From the NCBI GenBank assembly GCA_002887195.1, contig PJAB01000031.1:1-57414 (forward strand): a stretch of 57,414 nucleotides of DNA, read 5' to 3'. Below the pieces are notes generated by a model. It did not search any database, had not been told where the DNA came from, and saw only the letters and a program-made list of their open reading frames with translations. Shown here piece after piece: positions 35,410 through 45,059 of this stretch. The first letter of the stretch is position 1; each line of letters opens with the position of its first letter. The translations under genes and the position numbers were made by a program. The stretch comes from Chrysochromulina parva (lineage: Eukaryota > Haptophyta > Prymnesiales > Chrysochromulinaceae).

Positions 35410-36819
35410 CTATACCCGAATGCCTAATTTGTGGCCCTTCTTCGCAGACAGGACGTGCTTCACCATCCGGTCGGGCGTGCTCACCTTGCGTGTCACGATT
35501 GCCAAGCCGTCCAGGCCGAGCAGCCCGACGCCACAGTCGCCGGAGTTGGTGCAGCTGCGGGTCTCGCCGCGGCGGGTCTCGTTGCCGAGGCTCTTGGGCT
35601 TAGGCAGCAGCTGCATGAACCGTGGCGAGAGTGTTGCCGGCGTGATGCCGATGCCGTGATGATGGAAATCATGATCACACCTCCCTGCGCCGCTGTAGGC
35701 GCCGCCGCTGCCCACGCTGCCGTGATGATGGAAATCATGATCACACCCCCCTGCGCCGCTGTAGGCGCCGCCGCTGCCCACGCTGCCGCCGTGCACGCTG
35801 CCGCCGTGCACGCTGCCGCCGTGCACGCTGCCGCTGCCCACGCTGCCGCCGTGCACGCTGCCGCCGTGCATGCTGCCGCCGTGCACGCTGCCGCCGTGCA
35901 CGCTGCCGCCGTGCACGCTGCCGCCGTGCACGCTGCCGCCGTGCACGCTGCCGCCAGCCTGGGCCCTGCCGCCGATGATGCATATGCACGTGATATCGTC
36001 GCTGGGCCCGTGCGCTGCTAGCGCATGGACCGCGACTCGTTTCGATGCGTTGTGCACGTCCTTTTCCTCGCATGCCAGCTTGACGGCCGTCTCAGGCGCC
36101 ATGGCATCCCAGACCCCGTCACTCGCGATCAGGAGGTACGACCCCTCCGGAAAGGGTAGCACACTCGTGTCCGGGATGGGGCTCAGCCACGGCCCGCAGT
36201 CACTGTCGCCGAGCGCGCGCGCGCAGGCCACGCCACCCGGGTAGGCGCGCACCGGCCCAGCCTGCTCTGTTTTCCCTAGCCTCCCGCCTGTCGCCTTGAC
36301 GCGTCGACGCTCAGCCTGGCTGTCGTCGAGGCGATGCTGGCACGTAAGGGGAATGGCGGCATGCTGATGTGCGCCGACGTTGGGCGCGGCTGGAACGAGG
36401 AATGCCGCCGCGTCGCCCACGTGCGCCGTCGTCAGCTCCCGGCGCGTCTCGTTGAGCAGGCATACGGTCACTGCGGTGCCTGCCGTGTGCAGGTCGTCCT
36501 GGAGCAGCTTCGCGTGAAGCCGGGCAAAGGCTCGCTCAAGGGCCCGAGAGAGCGCTCTTCCGCTCGCGTCACCCTGGCTCTCTTCACAAAGGAGCTCGAT
36601 GATGCAAGTCACCACGAGCAAGGCCGCTTGATGGCCACCGTGCCCATCCACAACGACTGCGCAGAGCACGACGTCTCCCCCGATGACGATACGCTGGACG
36701 CGTAACCCGTCCTCTCCCTTGAGACGGATTGCATGCGAAGCATACACGGTGTGTATGAGCTCGGGACCCTGTGGCTTTGTCAAATGTTTGCTCCCGCCCG
36801 TCAAGAGGCGAGGCCGCAT
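35410..36819 (-). CDS. PP2C-family Ser/Thr protein phosphatase with repeat-expanded tail
   Basis: The protein is 469 aa from ATG. The PP2C metal-binding and core motifs are all visible in order: VVVDGHGGH (motif II, metal Asp), TAGTAVTVCLL, TAHVGDAAAFL, LTCQHRLDD, ARALGD, LIASDGVWDAM (metal Asp) and SDDITCICI. The catalytic domain covers about residues 25-270. The tail has eleven Gly-Gly-Ser-Val-His units, then two copies of a 22-residue unit with CDHDFHHHG, and an unrelated basic end. PP2C enzymes are Mg/Mn-dependent and often reverse stress kinases; the substrate here is unknown. The His-rich tail might bind metal (inference). The TerC gene starts 318 bases away on the other strand. Confidence 0.9.
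   Translation of the reverse strand: MRPRLLTGGSKHLTKPQGPELIHTVYASHAIRLKGEDGLRVQRIVIGGDVVLCAVVVDGHGGHQAALLVVTCIIELLCEESQGDASGRALSRALERAFARLHAKLLQDDLHTAGTAVTVCLLNETRRELTTAHVGDAAAFLVPAAPNVGAHQHAAIPLTCQHRLDDSQAERRRVKATGGRLGKTEQAGPVRAYPGGVACARALGDSDCGPWLSPIPDTSVLPFPEGSYLLIASDGVWDAMAPETAVKLACEEKDVHNASKRVAVHALAAHGPSDDITCICIIGGRAQAGGSVHGGSVHGGSVHGGSVHGGSVHGGSMHGGSVHGGSVGSGSVHGGSVHGGSVHGGSVGSGGAYSGAGGCDHDFHHHGSVGSGGAYSGAGRCDHDFHHHGIGITPATLSPRFMQLLPKPKSLGNETRRGETRSCTNSGDCGVGLLGLDGLAIVTRKVSTPDRMVKHVLSAKKGHKLGIRV
35654..35785 (-). repeat. 66-bp tandem duplication in the PP2C tail
   Basis: Two 66-base units start at 35654 and 35720 with very few differences. Each encodes 22 residues including Cys-Asp-His-Asp-Phe-His-His-His. 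Confidence 0.85.
35787..35956 (-). repeat. 15-bp minisatellite in the PP2C tail
   Basis: About eleven tandem 15-base units (GTGCACGCTGCCGCC on the plus strand) encode Gly-Gly-Ser-Val-His. A few units are shortened or have one changed base. The period keeps the frame. Confidence 0.9.
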
Positions 36820-37137
36820 GTTTTCTGGTCTCCAAAAACCTGCTGGGTTTTTGGGGAGATCACTTGGACTTTAATGACATGTATTTCTATCCGGATTGTT
36901 CGGAGACTATAATTAGCTCAGCAGGATGAGATCACGGGTCAACTGGAGTCCACAGTCCAACGACGCTCTAAATCCACGGAGATCAGCCCCGCCTAGAAGG
37001 CAGACTGAACTGGTTGCGAAAACGCGCTCGGTGCGGCGCTCGGGCACGGCCGCCGGCAACTTTACATAGGTTCGCAGAAACCCACACTGCATGCGAGCCT
37101 GCCTCGTGGCCTTCTCCTCGGACTCCTGCTCGTCTCG
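36820..37137. promoter_or_regulatory. Divergent intergenic region, PP2C / TerC
   Basis: This 318-base region separates two outward-reading starts. The part near the PP2C start is AT-rich (TTTAATGACATGTATTTC, CTATAATTAGC). I see no exon, although an out-of-frame ATG at 37091 lies upstream of the TerC start. Confidence 0.45.
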
Positions 37138-38220
37138 ATGGACTACGACGACTTCGCACCACCGCTGCCGAAGCGTCGGAATGATGCAGGCTCGCTTCGG
37201 CCGCTCAATTCCTGGCACGCGCCGGTGGCTTCGATTGACAGCAGCGGGCTGGGTCTTTCTCATGCCGGGCGTGAACGGCGCCGGCGTGAGCTGCTGCATT
37301 CTGACTCACCAGAATCACGGTCGCACACCACTGCCAAGGGTGGCACTGCCCTGCAGCAGCGACGGGCGATCATCACCACTATTTGGTCGTTCATCGCAAC
37401 GGCTGCCTTTGCTGTGGGCGTCGTGCTGCCACTCAAAGGCTCGCAGGCGACCCTCGACTTCGTAACGGGTTTCCTCGTCGAGAAGTCGCTCTCGGTGGAC
37501 AACCTGTTCGTCTTCCTTATGATCTTCGAATACTTCCACGTGCCCGATGAATACACGGAGCGTGTGCTCAAATGGGGCATCATGTCGGCGCTCGTGCTGC
37601 GCGGCGTGATGATCGCGATGGGCGTGGCGGCCGTCGAGCGCTTCCGTCCGGTGCTACTCCTCTTCGCACTCATCTTGATCTGGTCATCGTACAAGATGCT
37701 CCAGCCCGAGAATGATGAGGACCTCAGCGACAACGCGGTGATGAAGATAGCTCGCTGGCTCGTCGACGCGACCGATGAGTACGATGGCGACGCGTTCTTC
37801 ACCACCGTGAAAGGCACACGGCGCGCGACGCCTATGCTCGTCGTGCTCGTCTGCATCGAACTGAGCGACGTGCTGTTTGCGGTCGATTCGATCCCGGCGG
37901 TCGTGGGCATCACGCATGACCCTTTCATCGTCTACTCATCGAACATCTTTGCTCTCATGGCGCTGCGCTCACTCTACCTGATCCTGGCCAAATCAGTCCA
38001 ACAGCTCCTATACTTGCGCCACGCGGTCGCCGCCATCCTCGGCTTCGTGGGGATGAAGATGGTCGCCGAGTACTTTGGCATCCACGTCTCCTCCTTCCTG
38101 TCGCTCGCAGTCATCCTGGCGCTGCTTGCCGCCGGCACGGCCGCGTCCATCGCGCACAATCGGAGATCTGGCGCCGGGGGGTCGGCCAGTGGACACGAAC
38201 ACGTGCGCGATGTCGTATGA
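37138..38220 (+). CDS. TerC-family integral membrane protein
   Basis: The protein is 360 aa from ATG. The N-terminal 75 residues are polar and basic. About seven to eight TM helices follow. The two family signatures are clear: VEKSLSVDNLFVFLMIF and CIELSDVLFAVDSIPAVVGI, with acidic residues inside membrane segments. Bacterial relatives (TerC, Alx) handle tellurite or Mn, and the plant chloroplast homologue is needed for thylakoid protein insertion. I infer cation export or a membrane-insertion role. No plastid presequence is visible at this start; an unseen upstream exon could supply one. Confidence 0.9.
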   Translation: MDYDDFAPPLPKRRNDAGSLRPLNSWHAPVASIDSSGLGLSHAGRERRRRELLHSDSPESRSHTTAKGGTALQQRRAIITTIWSFIATAAFAVGVVLPLKGSQATLDFVTGFLVEKSLSVDNLFVFLMIFEYFHVPDEYTERVLKWGIMSALVLRGVMIAMGVAAVERFRPVLLLFALILIWSSYKMLQPENDEDLSDNAVMKIARWLVDATDEYDGDAFFTTVKGTRRATPMLVVLVCIELSDVLFAVDSIPAVVGITHDPFIVYSSNIFALMALRSLYLILAKSVQQLLYLRHAVAAILGFVGMKMVAEYFGIHVSSFLSLAVILALLAAGTAASIAHNRRSGAGGSASGHEHVRDVV

Positions 38221-38718
38221 CAATACTGTGATGGCGGCGCGAGCGATCTATGCATGGGCATATGGATATTTGTGTACACACCTGATTACTCAGAGAGACG
38301 CGAACTCGCGATTCTCAAAGTTTTGATACACGTAGCGGTGTTCACCCGGTGTATACCGGCGTCGCGCGGTCGGAGTACTCCGTGTCTGAGGCGGCAACTT
38401 TTTCCGTCATACTCCGACACCCAAGCCGACACCGTCGACGTACGGTATAGGAGCTAGGACGTTTGGATGCCGCGGGATTCAAGATTCATGCCGGTATATG
38501 CTGGTCTACTTTCGAGCACGGAGTGAACGCGTGTGGGGCCCATTGGTGGGGCCCAAGGTGAAGGTCGGACCGCGGCGGGCGTGTCCAATTCACCTCCCAA
38601 TTCACCACGACGCGAAACTTGCGTCGAGGCACCAAAATTGCTCGTCCCCTCCGCTCCTCTGAGAGGCAGTCCGCCGCGGCACGGTGCCGGCGAGTGCCTA
38701 CAAGCACTCGAGCCAGCC
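38221..38718. other. Intergenic and 5' leader of the phosphatase gene
   Basis: No independent gene is seen. The downstream frame is open from 38533 but lacks an ATG until 38719. A GGGCCCATTGGTGGGGCCC inverted repeat lies near 38534-38552 in the likely leader. Confidence 0.4.
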
Positions 38719-41025
38719 ATGGGCTGCGCTTCCTCCAAAGAAGATGGTTTCGTCATCTCAATTCCTCCGGCCACTGCGGCGCAAAGCAGATCTGCTGCGC
38801 CGGAGCTCAAGGAGCACACCGAGAACTTCGAGAGCTTCAACATGATCGAACAGTCGGACGAGAAGTCCCTGCAGGCGGCTGACAAAGTGTTGGCAAACAT
38901 GACGGCCAGGTTAAGCATCTCGTCACTTGAGGAGGAGCCCGACGACGATGAATGGACAATCGAAGATAAGATCCGCTACATGCGCTCGCTGCTGGAGGAG
39001 ATGCGGACGATTGAGGAAGAGATGGAAGAGTCACCCCCGATGCCGTCTGACGCCGCGGTTTGGAACAAGTGGGCCGCACTCGACTCGCCGACGCTCCCAA
39101 CCACGGCCGCCTTTGACGTAATGGACACGTTGCTCGTGCCGCACTGCCCGCCGCTGCCCAAGCGCCTCGTCTACCGCGTGATACTCGCTGAGATCGAGCA
39201 GCTTGCGAAGAATGGCGGCGGAGTAGTGGACGTTTCGCCGCCGAAATCGGACGACGAGCGCCTGATTATTGTCGGCGACACGCATGGCCAGCTGCAGGAC
39301 GCGCTGCACATACTGCTGACGCACGGCAAGCCCTCGGCCACCAATCGATACATTTTCAACGGCGACATCGCCGACCGCGGCCCGAATGCATGCGAGATCT
39401 TCGTGCTTGTGCTGCTCTTCAACGTGTGCTGCCCCGGATCGGTAGTTGTGACGCGCGGCAACCACGAGGCGCGCGACATCAACGAGCGTCCCGCCTCGTC
39501 CGGCGGCGGCTTTCGCGATGAGGTGCTAACCAAGTACGATGACGACACATTTGAGCTCTTCCAGCTTCTCTTCAACCATCTACCCGTGGCGGCGGTGGTG
39601 GGCACGCAGATCATGGTGATCCACGGCGGGCTCTCGCGCGAACGCGCGGATCCACTCGCCGCTCTCCGCCGGATGAAATACAAGATTGACGTGCCTCAAC
39701 GACCGGGCACGGCAGCGGAGACGCTCCTCTTCGACTCCCTATGGAGTGATCCAATGGAGGACGACGGCATCCAGAGCGGCGGACGCGGCGACGATACGAT
39801 CAAATGGGGGCCTGACGTGACCGATGAATTCCTCGAGGCTAGCGGCCTGCAGCTCGTCGTGCGCTCCCATCAAGTTCCCCCCGGCCGGCGCGGATTCGGT
39901 CTCCACCATGGTGCCAGAGTGATCACAGTCTTCTCGGCGTCCAACTACGCAGGCGTGTGCATGAACCGTGGCGGCGTGCTGATCGTGCCCGCAACCGGTG
40001 CGGTGTCCATCGAGGAGCACATGGCTGCCTCGCTCGAGGACCTGCGCAAGGCCACGGACGAGGCCATCAAGAGCGAGATGAAGCTCCGCGCCCTCAAGAT
40101 GCAATCGCCCACCATGAAGCGCCTCAAGACGATGGAGAGGAATATGATCAAGGGGTGGCATTCGCGCGCGCAGGCGAACGCGGAGAGGCGGCAGGCGAAG
40201 CTCAAGGACGAGCTGCTCAAACGCGTCACCATGGAGGTCCACGAGGTCGAACGGTCGCTGGGCGGCTTCGTGGACACCCTCCTGTCAACCGTGCGCGCGC
40301 GCGTGTGCCAGCGCCGCGCCACGCTGCGCGCGGCGCTCACAAGGCGGCACACGATGCTGGTGCACATGGGGCGCGCGAGCAAGGGTGGTGGGCTGCTGCC
40401 GCTCGACATGTTCAGGGAGGAGCTCGCCGAAGCGCTCGACCTTCGCATCGATTGGGATGCGCTTCCGGAACGCTTCCAAACGAGCCTCGCCAAGGTGATC
40501 ACCGAACCGAGCGCCGGCGCGAGTGTTCTGAGCCCGGAGCTGTATCCTGCCGTGAGGTTTGAGGCGTTCATCGAGCGCTTCCATGTGGAGATGCGCGACC
40601 CCTCGATGGCCGGCAAGCGCGAGAGCGCGCCCGACACGGCGCCCGACACGCTGCTGAGCCTTGTGCACGCACAGTCGCTGCCCCTGCGCAAGGCGCTCTC
40701 GCTCGTCGCACAGAAGGAGAAGACGCCGCCGATAACGGACGCGGAGGCGGGTCGATGGAAGAAGATGGCTGTGCACACGTCCCATGCTAAGACGGCGGTG
40801 GTGAGCCGCGGCGACTTTGTGGCGGCGGTCGAGGCGCTCGTGGGCGCGATGGCGGAGAACGAGGGAGATTCTCCTCGAGAGGCACATGAGCTCATCGCGC
40901 ATACGCAGGTGCTCACGCTCGCCGAGGCGGCGCCCAAGGACGAGCTTGGGCGCATCCTCTTCCACCAGCTGCTCGACTCTCTTGTCGTCCATGACGTCGA
41001 GGCGCCGACGATCCAATCCATATGA
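38719..41025 (+). CDS. PPP-family Ser/Thr phosphatase, PPEF/RdgC-like, N-myristoylated
   Basis: From ATG 38719 the protein is 768 aa. It begins MGCASSKE, a strong N-myristoylation plus palmitoylation signal, so it should sit on a membrane; this also supports the chosen start. The PPP motifs are complete: GDTHGQ (Asp187, His189), GDIADRG, RGNHEARD, VIHGGLS, RSHQVPPGRRG and FSASNYAG. The catalytic domain covers about residues 135-440. The rest is helical and basic, then has EF-like segments (for example LLPLDMFREELAEALDLRID) without canonical Ca loops. PPEF enzymes are Ca-regulated protein phosphatases; here Ca binding by the C-terminal region is uncertain. Confidence 0.88.
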   Translation: MGCASSKEDGFVISIPPATAAQSRSAAPELKEHTENFESFNMIEQSDEKSLQAADKVLANMTARLSISSLEEEPDDDEWTIEDKIRYMRSLLEEMRTIEEEMEESPPMPSDAAVWNKWAALDSPTLPTTAAFDVMDTLLVPHCPPLPKRLVYRVILAEIEQLAKNGGGVVDVSPPKSDDERLIIVGDTHGQLQDALHILLTHGKPSATNRYIFNGDIADRGPNACEIFVLVLLFNVCCPGSVVVTRGNHEARDINERPASSGGGFRDEVLTKYDDDTFELFQLLFNHLPVAAVVGTQIMVIHGGLSRERADPLAALRRMKYKIDVPQRPGTAAETLLFDSLWSDPMEDDGIQSGGRGDDTIKWGPDVTDEFLEASGLQLVVRSHQVPPGRRGFGLHHGARVITVFSASNYAGVCMNRGGVLIVPATGAVSIEEHMAASLEDLRKATDEAIKSEMKLRALKMQSPTMKRLKTMERNMIKGWHSRAQANAERRQAKLKDELLKRVTMEVHEVERSLGGFVDTLLSTVRARVCQRRATLRAALTRRHTMLVHMGRASKGGGLLPLDMFREELAEALDLRIDWDALPERFQTSLAKVITEPSAGASVLSPELYPAVRFEAFIERFHVEMRDPSMAGKRESAPDTAPDTLLSLVHAQSLPLRKALSLVAQKEKTPPITDAEAGRWKKMAVHTSHAKTAVVSRGDFVAAVEALVGAMAENEGDSPREAHELIAHTQVLTLAEAAPKDELGRILFHQLLDSLVVHDVEAPTIQSI

Positions 41026-41224
41026 TCACTCGGCCCCATCCGCATAAGATAAATTTGATTCACACGCGGAGGCGATGTTCCCCCGGAGGCCCGGCACTGT
41101 CAGCAAGTTACCCATCGTGTTGGCTGTCTTTCACCTATATTCTGTATTCGTGTGTGTTCATAAAAAGAGGGTCTACCGTACGCTCGATTCTTGTAATACT
41201 TGAACACAATGTAGAAACCAATGG

Positions 41225-41667
41225 TAATTACCGCTGAGTGTTGAAACCCTCCCCCAAGGTCAAAATCTCGCGCCCCACTATGTAGAAACACCATAGGGTA
41301 ATTACCTGAGTGTTGAAACCCTCCCCCAAGGTCAAAATCTCGCGCCCCAATATGTAGAAACACCATAGGGTAATTACCTGAGTGTTGAAACCCTCCCCCA
41401 ATGTCAAAATCTCGCGCCCCACTATGTAGAAACACCATAGGGTAATTACCTGAGTGTTGAAACCCTCCCCCAATGTCAAAATCTCGCGCCCCAATATGTA
41501 GAAACACCATAGGGTAATTACCTGAGTGTTGAAACCCTCCCCCAAGGTCAAAATCTCGCGCCCAACTATGTAGAAACACCATCCCTCAACGAGCTCACGT
41601 ACGAGAAACACCATAGGGTAATTACCTGAGTGTTGAAACCCTCCCCCAAGGTCAAAATCTCGCGCCG
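41225..41667. repeat. 72-bp tandem repeat array
   Basis: Six units start at 41225 (74 bases, 2-base insertion), 41299, 41371, 41443, 41515 and 41618. The last follows a 20-base non-repeat interruption and is truncated. Each unit holds TGAGTGTTGAAACCCTCCCC, GGTCAAAATCTCGCG and GTAGAAACACCATAGG. Units differ at one to three bases, chiefly ACTATG/AATATG and AAGG/AATG. Because 72 is a multiple of three, two minus-strand frames stay open across the array, but I do not read them as a gene. Read from GTAATT to CATAG, each unit has GT-AG ends. Confidence 0.93.
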
Positions 41668-41754
41668 TTGAACAATCTCCAACAGAAAGGTAACAGTGAA
41701 AGGTACCGTATACGCTATACCGGAATCGTGCGGAAACGCACTATGTTGAAACGA

Positions 41755-41852
41755 AACACCATAGGTGGTAACTCTATGGGGCGGAGGGGCGGAGGGCCTC
41801 GACCTGAGTGTTGAAACCCTCCCGTCCAAGGTCAAAATCTCGCGCGCGACAT
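41755..41852. repeat. Diverged extra copy of the 72-bp repeat
   Basis: GAAACACCATAGG, then an insertion of about 40 bases, then CTGAGTGTTGAAACCCTCCC and GGTCAAAATCTCGCGCG. This is the same unit, broken by inserted sequence, about 90 bases past the main array. Confidence 0.8.
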
Positions 41853-42408
41853 ACGGTACGACACCGCGAATCGCCGTTCTGCGTTCCGACTTCCGTTCAA
41901 ATAGTCGGGCGGGGCGGACGACTCGCACTCGGACGGCGGCAGCAGCCTCGCCGCTTACGGCTCACCACACCTAGGCTTAGTCTTACAAGTATACAAGAGT
42001 TTCTTAACCCCGCCCACCCGGCGTCAACCCACCCGACCCGGGTCAACCCACAGAAATAGCTGGTCCGTCCCATTTTTTCCGCGATTGCTAAGCCGCCGGG
42101 GCGCGGGCGCGAGCGCCCGCCCGCCGCCCCTCACCTCTCCTCACAGTCCCCTTTCAGCAGCCGGTGCGGGACGTCCCGCGGAACTCCGACTACGCACTAC
42201 GCAGCACTGGACCCGTACTACTACTAGAGACGTATACCAGCACCTCTATAGACGACGAGACCAGCTCGGTAGCCAATGAGCAGTGTAGTAGAGTGTAGTA
42301 CCGTACAACCCGACCGGCTCGGGCTGCGAGTGCGACCGAAGCGCCCCGAACTCTTGACCGGCATATTTAACGTGCTTACACCTTGCTATGCTTGTGGGGT
42401 TCCCGCGT
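41853..42408. other. Intergenic, no gene recognised
   Basis: The stretch is mixed composition with short direct repeats (GTCAACCCA twice near 42023-42050; GTAGTAGAGTGTAGTA near 42284). No exon is convincing on either strand. It lies 3' of the SGNH hydrolase gene. Confidence 0.4.
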
Positions 42409-44324
42409 TTACTCGACTACCGTCCCGGTCCGTCTCGTAATCTTGTCGACGACACGTCCACCTCGGCCTCCAGTCGCGACGCCGGAAGTCACTGTCAGAC
42501 GCGCGATCACCCATCGGTGCTCGCCCGAGCTTGTGCGTCCGAGCACGCGCAGGGCCAGCTTGCAGCGCGGGCTCGCGCCGCCGTTGGCAGGTTCGGACGG
42601 CACCGAGAAGGTCACCGGCAAGGCCGCCTCCACATAGATGGACACGTTGCGCCGCCGATCGATCCGGTGAGCGTCCCACACGCGGCTCTCACACGTACAG
42701 CCGGCCACGCAGCTCACGCGCGCGATGCCCATATGCTCATAGGAGATTAGGTGCAGAAGTCGCAGCTCTGCGGACGCTGTGCCTGCCCGTAAAGCGAGGA
42801 ACGCAGGCATCGCCACGCTCAGATAGACCAGGGCGCCGGCCGTGAAGGCGGCGAGGTTCTTCATCTGGCGGCGCTGCGGCGCGATGGTGCGATCGCAATA
42901 GAGCCACCCTAGAGGCCAGGAGCCATGCCAGTGTGCGAGCGTCGCCTCATAACTCTTGATCGGTGGGCAGTGAGCTTGTGGCATCACCCTGCACGCGTGA
43001 GCGAGCACCGTCGCATCTGACGCATCCTCCTCAAGATCCGCCTGGCACACAGCAGGCTCCCATGGGACGACCATCCACGTAGTCACTCCGTCCGCGGTCT
43101 GGCGCGTGCCGTCGGCATGCACAAAGTAGCACGCCGTCGTCGCTCGCATCTGCTTCTGCAAGCCATGCCCACTGTTGAGCACCGGCGGCAGACGAGCTAT
43201 CGCCTCGGCCTCCGTCAGCGTTTCTGTGCGAGCCTCGGCCAGCGGGCCGGCACTCGCCGACGCAAGCCAATAGACCATGAGATCGTTCACATACTCGCTG
43301 CCGTCTGCGACCACGAGACTCGAACAGGGCCGGCTGAGGCCGGGCCGGCTGAGGCAGAGGCATCGCATCGGGCAGGCGCCGTGACGGGCGCAGCGTCCGT
43401 CCCTCCTAGATTCGCTCCCCATCGGTCTCGGTTCTATCTCGGTTCTCTGCTGGTTCAGGCATCCGTCTGCGCGCGCGCACAGTGGCCATGCGCCGGATGG
43501 ACACAGTCACGCGCCACGTCTACAAGCGAGAAGCCCGGGCGACGGGCGCGGACCGCCGGTGCAAGGGCGCGGTAGACCGAGATGGCCGCCTGGCCATACT
43601 GCTGGCACACGCGCTCCACCTCCTCCTCGGCGCGTGACCAATAGGTGCCGCCACGCGTGCGGCTCCGTCCAATTCCTGCTGGTTGTTCGAGCTGCGCACC
43701 CCAATTGGCAGGACCCGCCATCTTGAAGTCATTCTGCGTGTACCTGGCCTGGCATGCGGCCTTGGTGACGTCATCCTGCGCGTCGAGCACTTCGCGCGAG
43801 TACCATAGAGGCACCGTGACGAAGAGCACGGCCGGTGGCTGCGGCCTCGCACGGAACTTTCGCACGGCGAGCTCGATGGAACTGGGGCTGAGCCACTTGG
43901 CGAGGCTGCCTACCTCGATGACGACGAGATCGATGCGCGCCGGGAGCGTACCGAACAGGCAGGGCAAGATCGTCTGCAGTGCCGTGCCGCTCGATGCTTT
44001 GTTGATCAGCCGATGGGCCGGGTGAGGCCAGGTCGTGTTGACCCACAACATCCAGCGGACGAGGAAGCCTGTCAGCGTGCCCGTTTGACCCCAGCCGAGG
44101 TCCAATTGCGCCCGCCCATTGTACTTCATGCATTCTGCGCCCACCTCGTCGAAGCATCCAGCCTGCACAGCGACGGAGGCTCCAATGGCTAGCACGGTGA
44201 TCGGCTCACCACGTGAGAGCCGCCGGAACAACGTGCTAGCCTCGCCTTGGAAGCGGACGCCGTCGCGACGCTGTTGCTCGTCGAGACGATAGCTAAAGGC
44301 GATAGTATATATGGCGCATATCAT
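42409..44324 (-). CDS. SGNH/GDSL-like hydrolase with conserved algal C-terminal module
   Basis: Exons 44324-43481 and 43304-42409. The 176-base intron has donor CACT|GTGCGC and acceptor GGTCGCAG|AC, phase 1; splicing gives HPAHGHYGSEYVNDLMVYWL. Block I is ITVLAIGASVA, a GDS variant that keeps the nucleophile Ser. The later Asp-x-x-His dyad is DCVHP. Blocks between are less clear (VVIEVGSLAKWL). The C-terminal half has SWPLGWLYCDR, LISYEHMGIARVSCVAGCTC and LGRTSSGEHRWVIARLTV, a module I recognise from algal proteins with an SGNH domain. A TM helix (AAFTAGALVYLSVAMPAFLA) lies between. Activity is probably an esterase on a surface glycan or lipid (inference). The start is uncertain, as no signal peptide is visible and a 5' exon may be missing. 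Confidence 0.78.
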
Positions 44325-44344
44325 ATGTCGAGTGTCGACATATG
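44322..44344. repeat. Perfect 10-bp inverted repeat
   Basis: CATATGTCGA and TCGACATATG flank a GTG loop. The repeat covers the predicted start codon of the SGNH gene on the minus strand, so in mRNA it could form a stem at the start site. Confidence 0.8.
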
Positions 44345-45059
44345 AACGAGTGGTCACACCGCTTCATCAGGATCGGCGCCATCGGGTGCCCGCTGTGACC
44401 GTGAGATGAATGGATGTGTGAATGAATGACAGAGGTTGTAATGAATCATGTTGAGAATTACTTGTGGGGGCTTTTCGTAGGGGGGTTGATCCAAGCGAAC
44501 CGCCCCTCGCCAGGGGGGACGGGAGTTCGCTAGCCGCCCGATGGTCGCCCGCCTCGTCAGGCACGGTCCGGTGAGACAGAAGTCAAACTTTTCTATGCAG
44601 TTCAGTTATAAAATCGACACCCAAGACACCGGACCGGCGTACATGTGAATGAAGCATCCACTACCTCGACAGCGTCTCGTGTTGGAGACATTATGGAGAC
44701 ATCAAATATGTCTCGAAGCCATGGTGCCGGTCTGTCAGACGGCGGCCTCTACACCCGCGGGGAGGTGTGTGGGGGGGAAGATAAAACGGGTCGACACAGT
44801 ACCGTGGGGCGCGTTAACATGACTACGTGTGTGTCAGAATGCTGTCCCTGTGACACGCGCTGTGAGGGAGCTGGGAGGTGTGTTGAGTATGTCTAGGTGT
44901 GTCCAGGGTGTGTCTGTCTATGCGGTCTGTATATTACGATCAACGTCTCACTACTTAATCATGAACAAACGTACACAAAGGGGGTATTTATAAAGGACCA
45001 TTTCAGGATCTATAGTCCGAAAAAGGTTTACAAATAAGGGGCCCGGGGCAACGTCCAAC
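44345..45059. other. Intergenic, no gene recognised
   Basis: Short GT-rich runs (GTGTGTGGGGGGG near 44770; TGTGTTGAGTATGTCTAGGTGTGTCC near 44880) and AT-rich patches are seen. No exon is convincing. The region marks the entry into the repeat-rich part of the window. Confidence 0.4.

Noticed and set aside
41100..41614. Two long minus-strand frames made of a repeated 24-residue unit
   Set aside because: They follow from a 72-bp tandem repeat free of stops. Two frames are open at once, and there is no flanking exon or start signal, so a protein is unlikely.
41225..41667. CRISPR array
   Set aside because: The whole 72-base unit is conserved, with no unique spacers, and the genome is eukaryotic.
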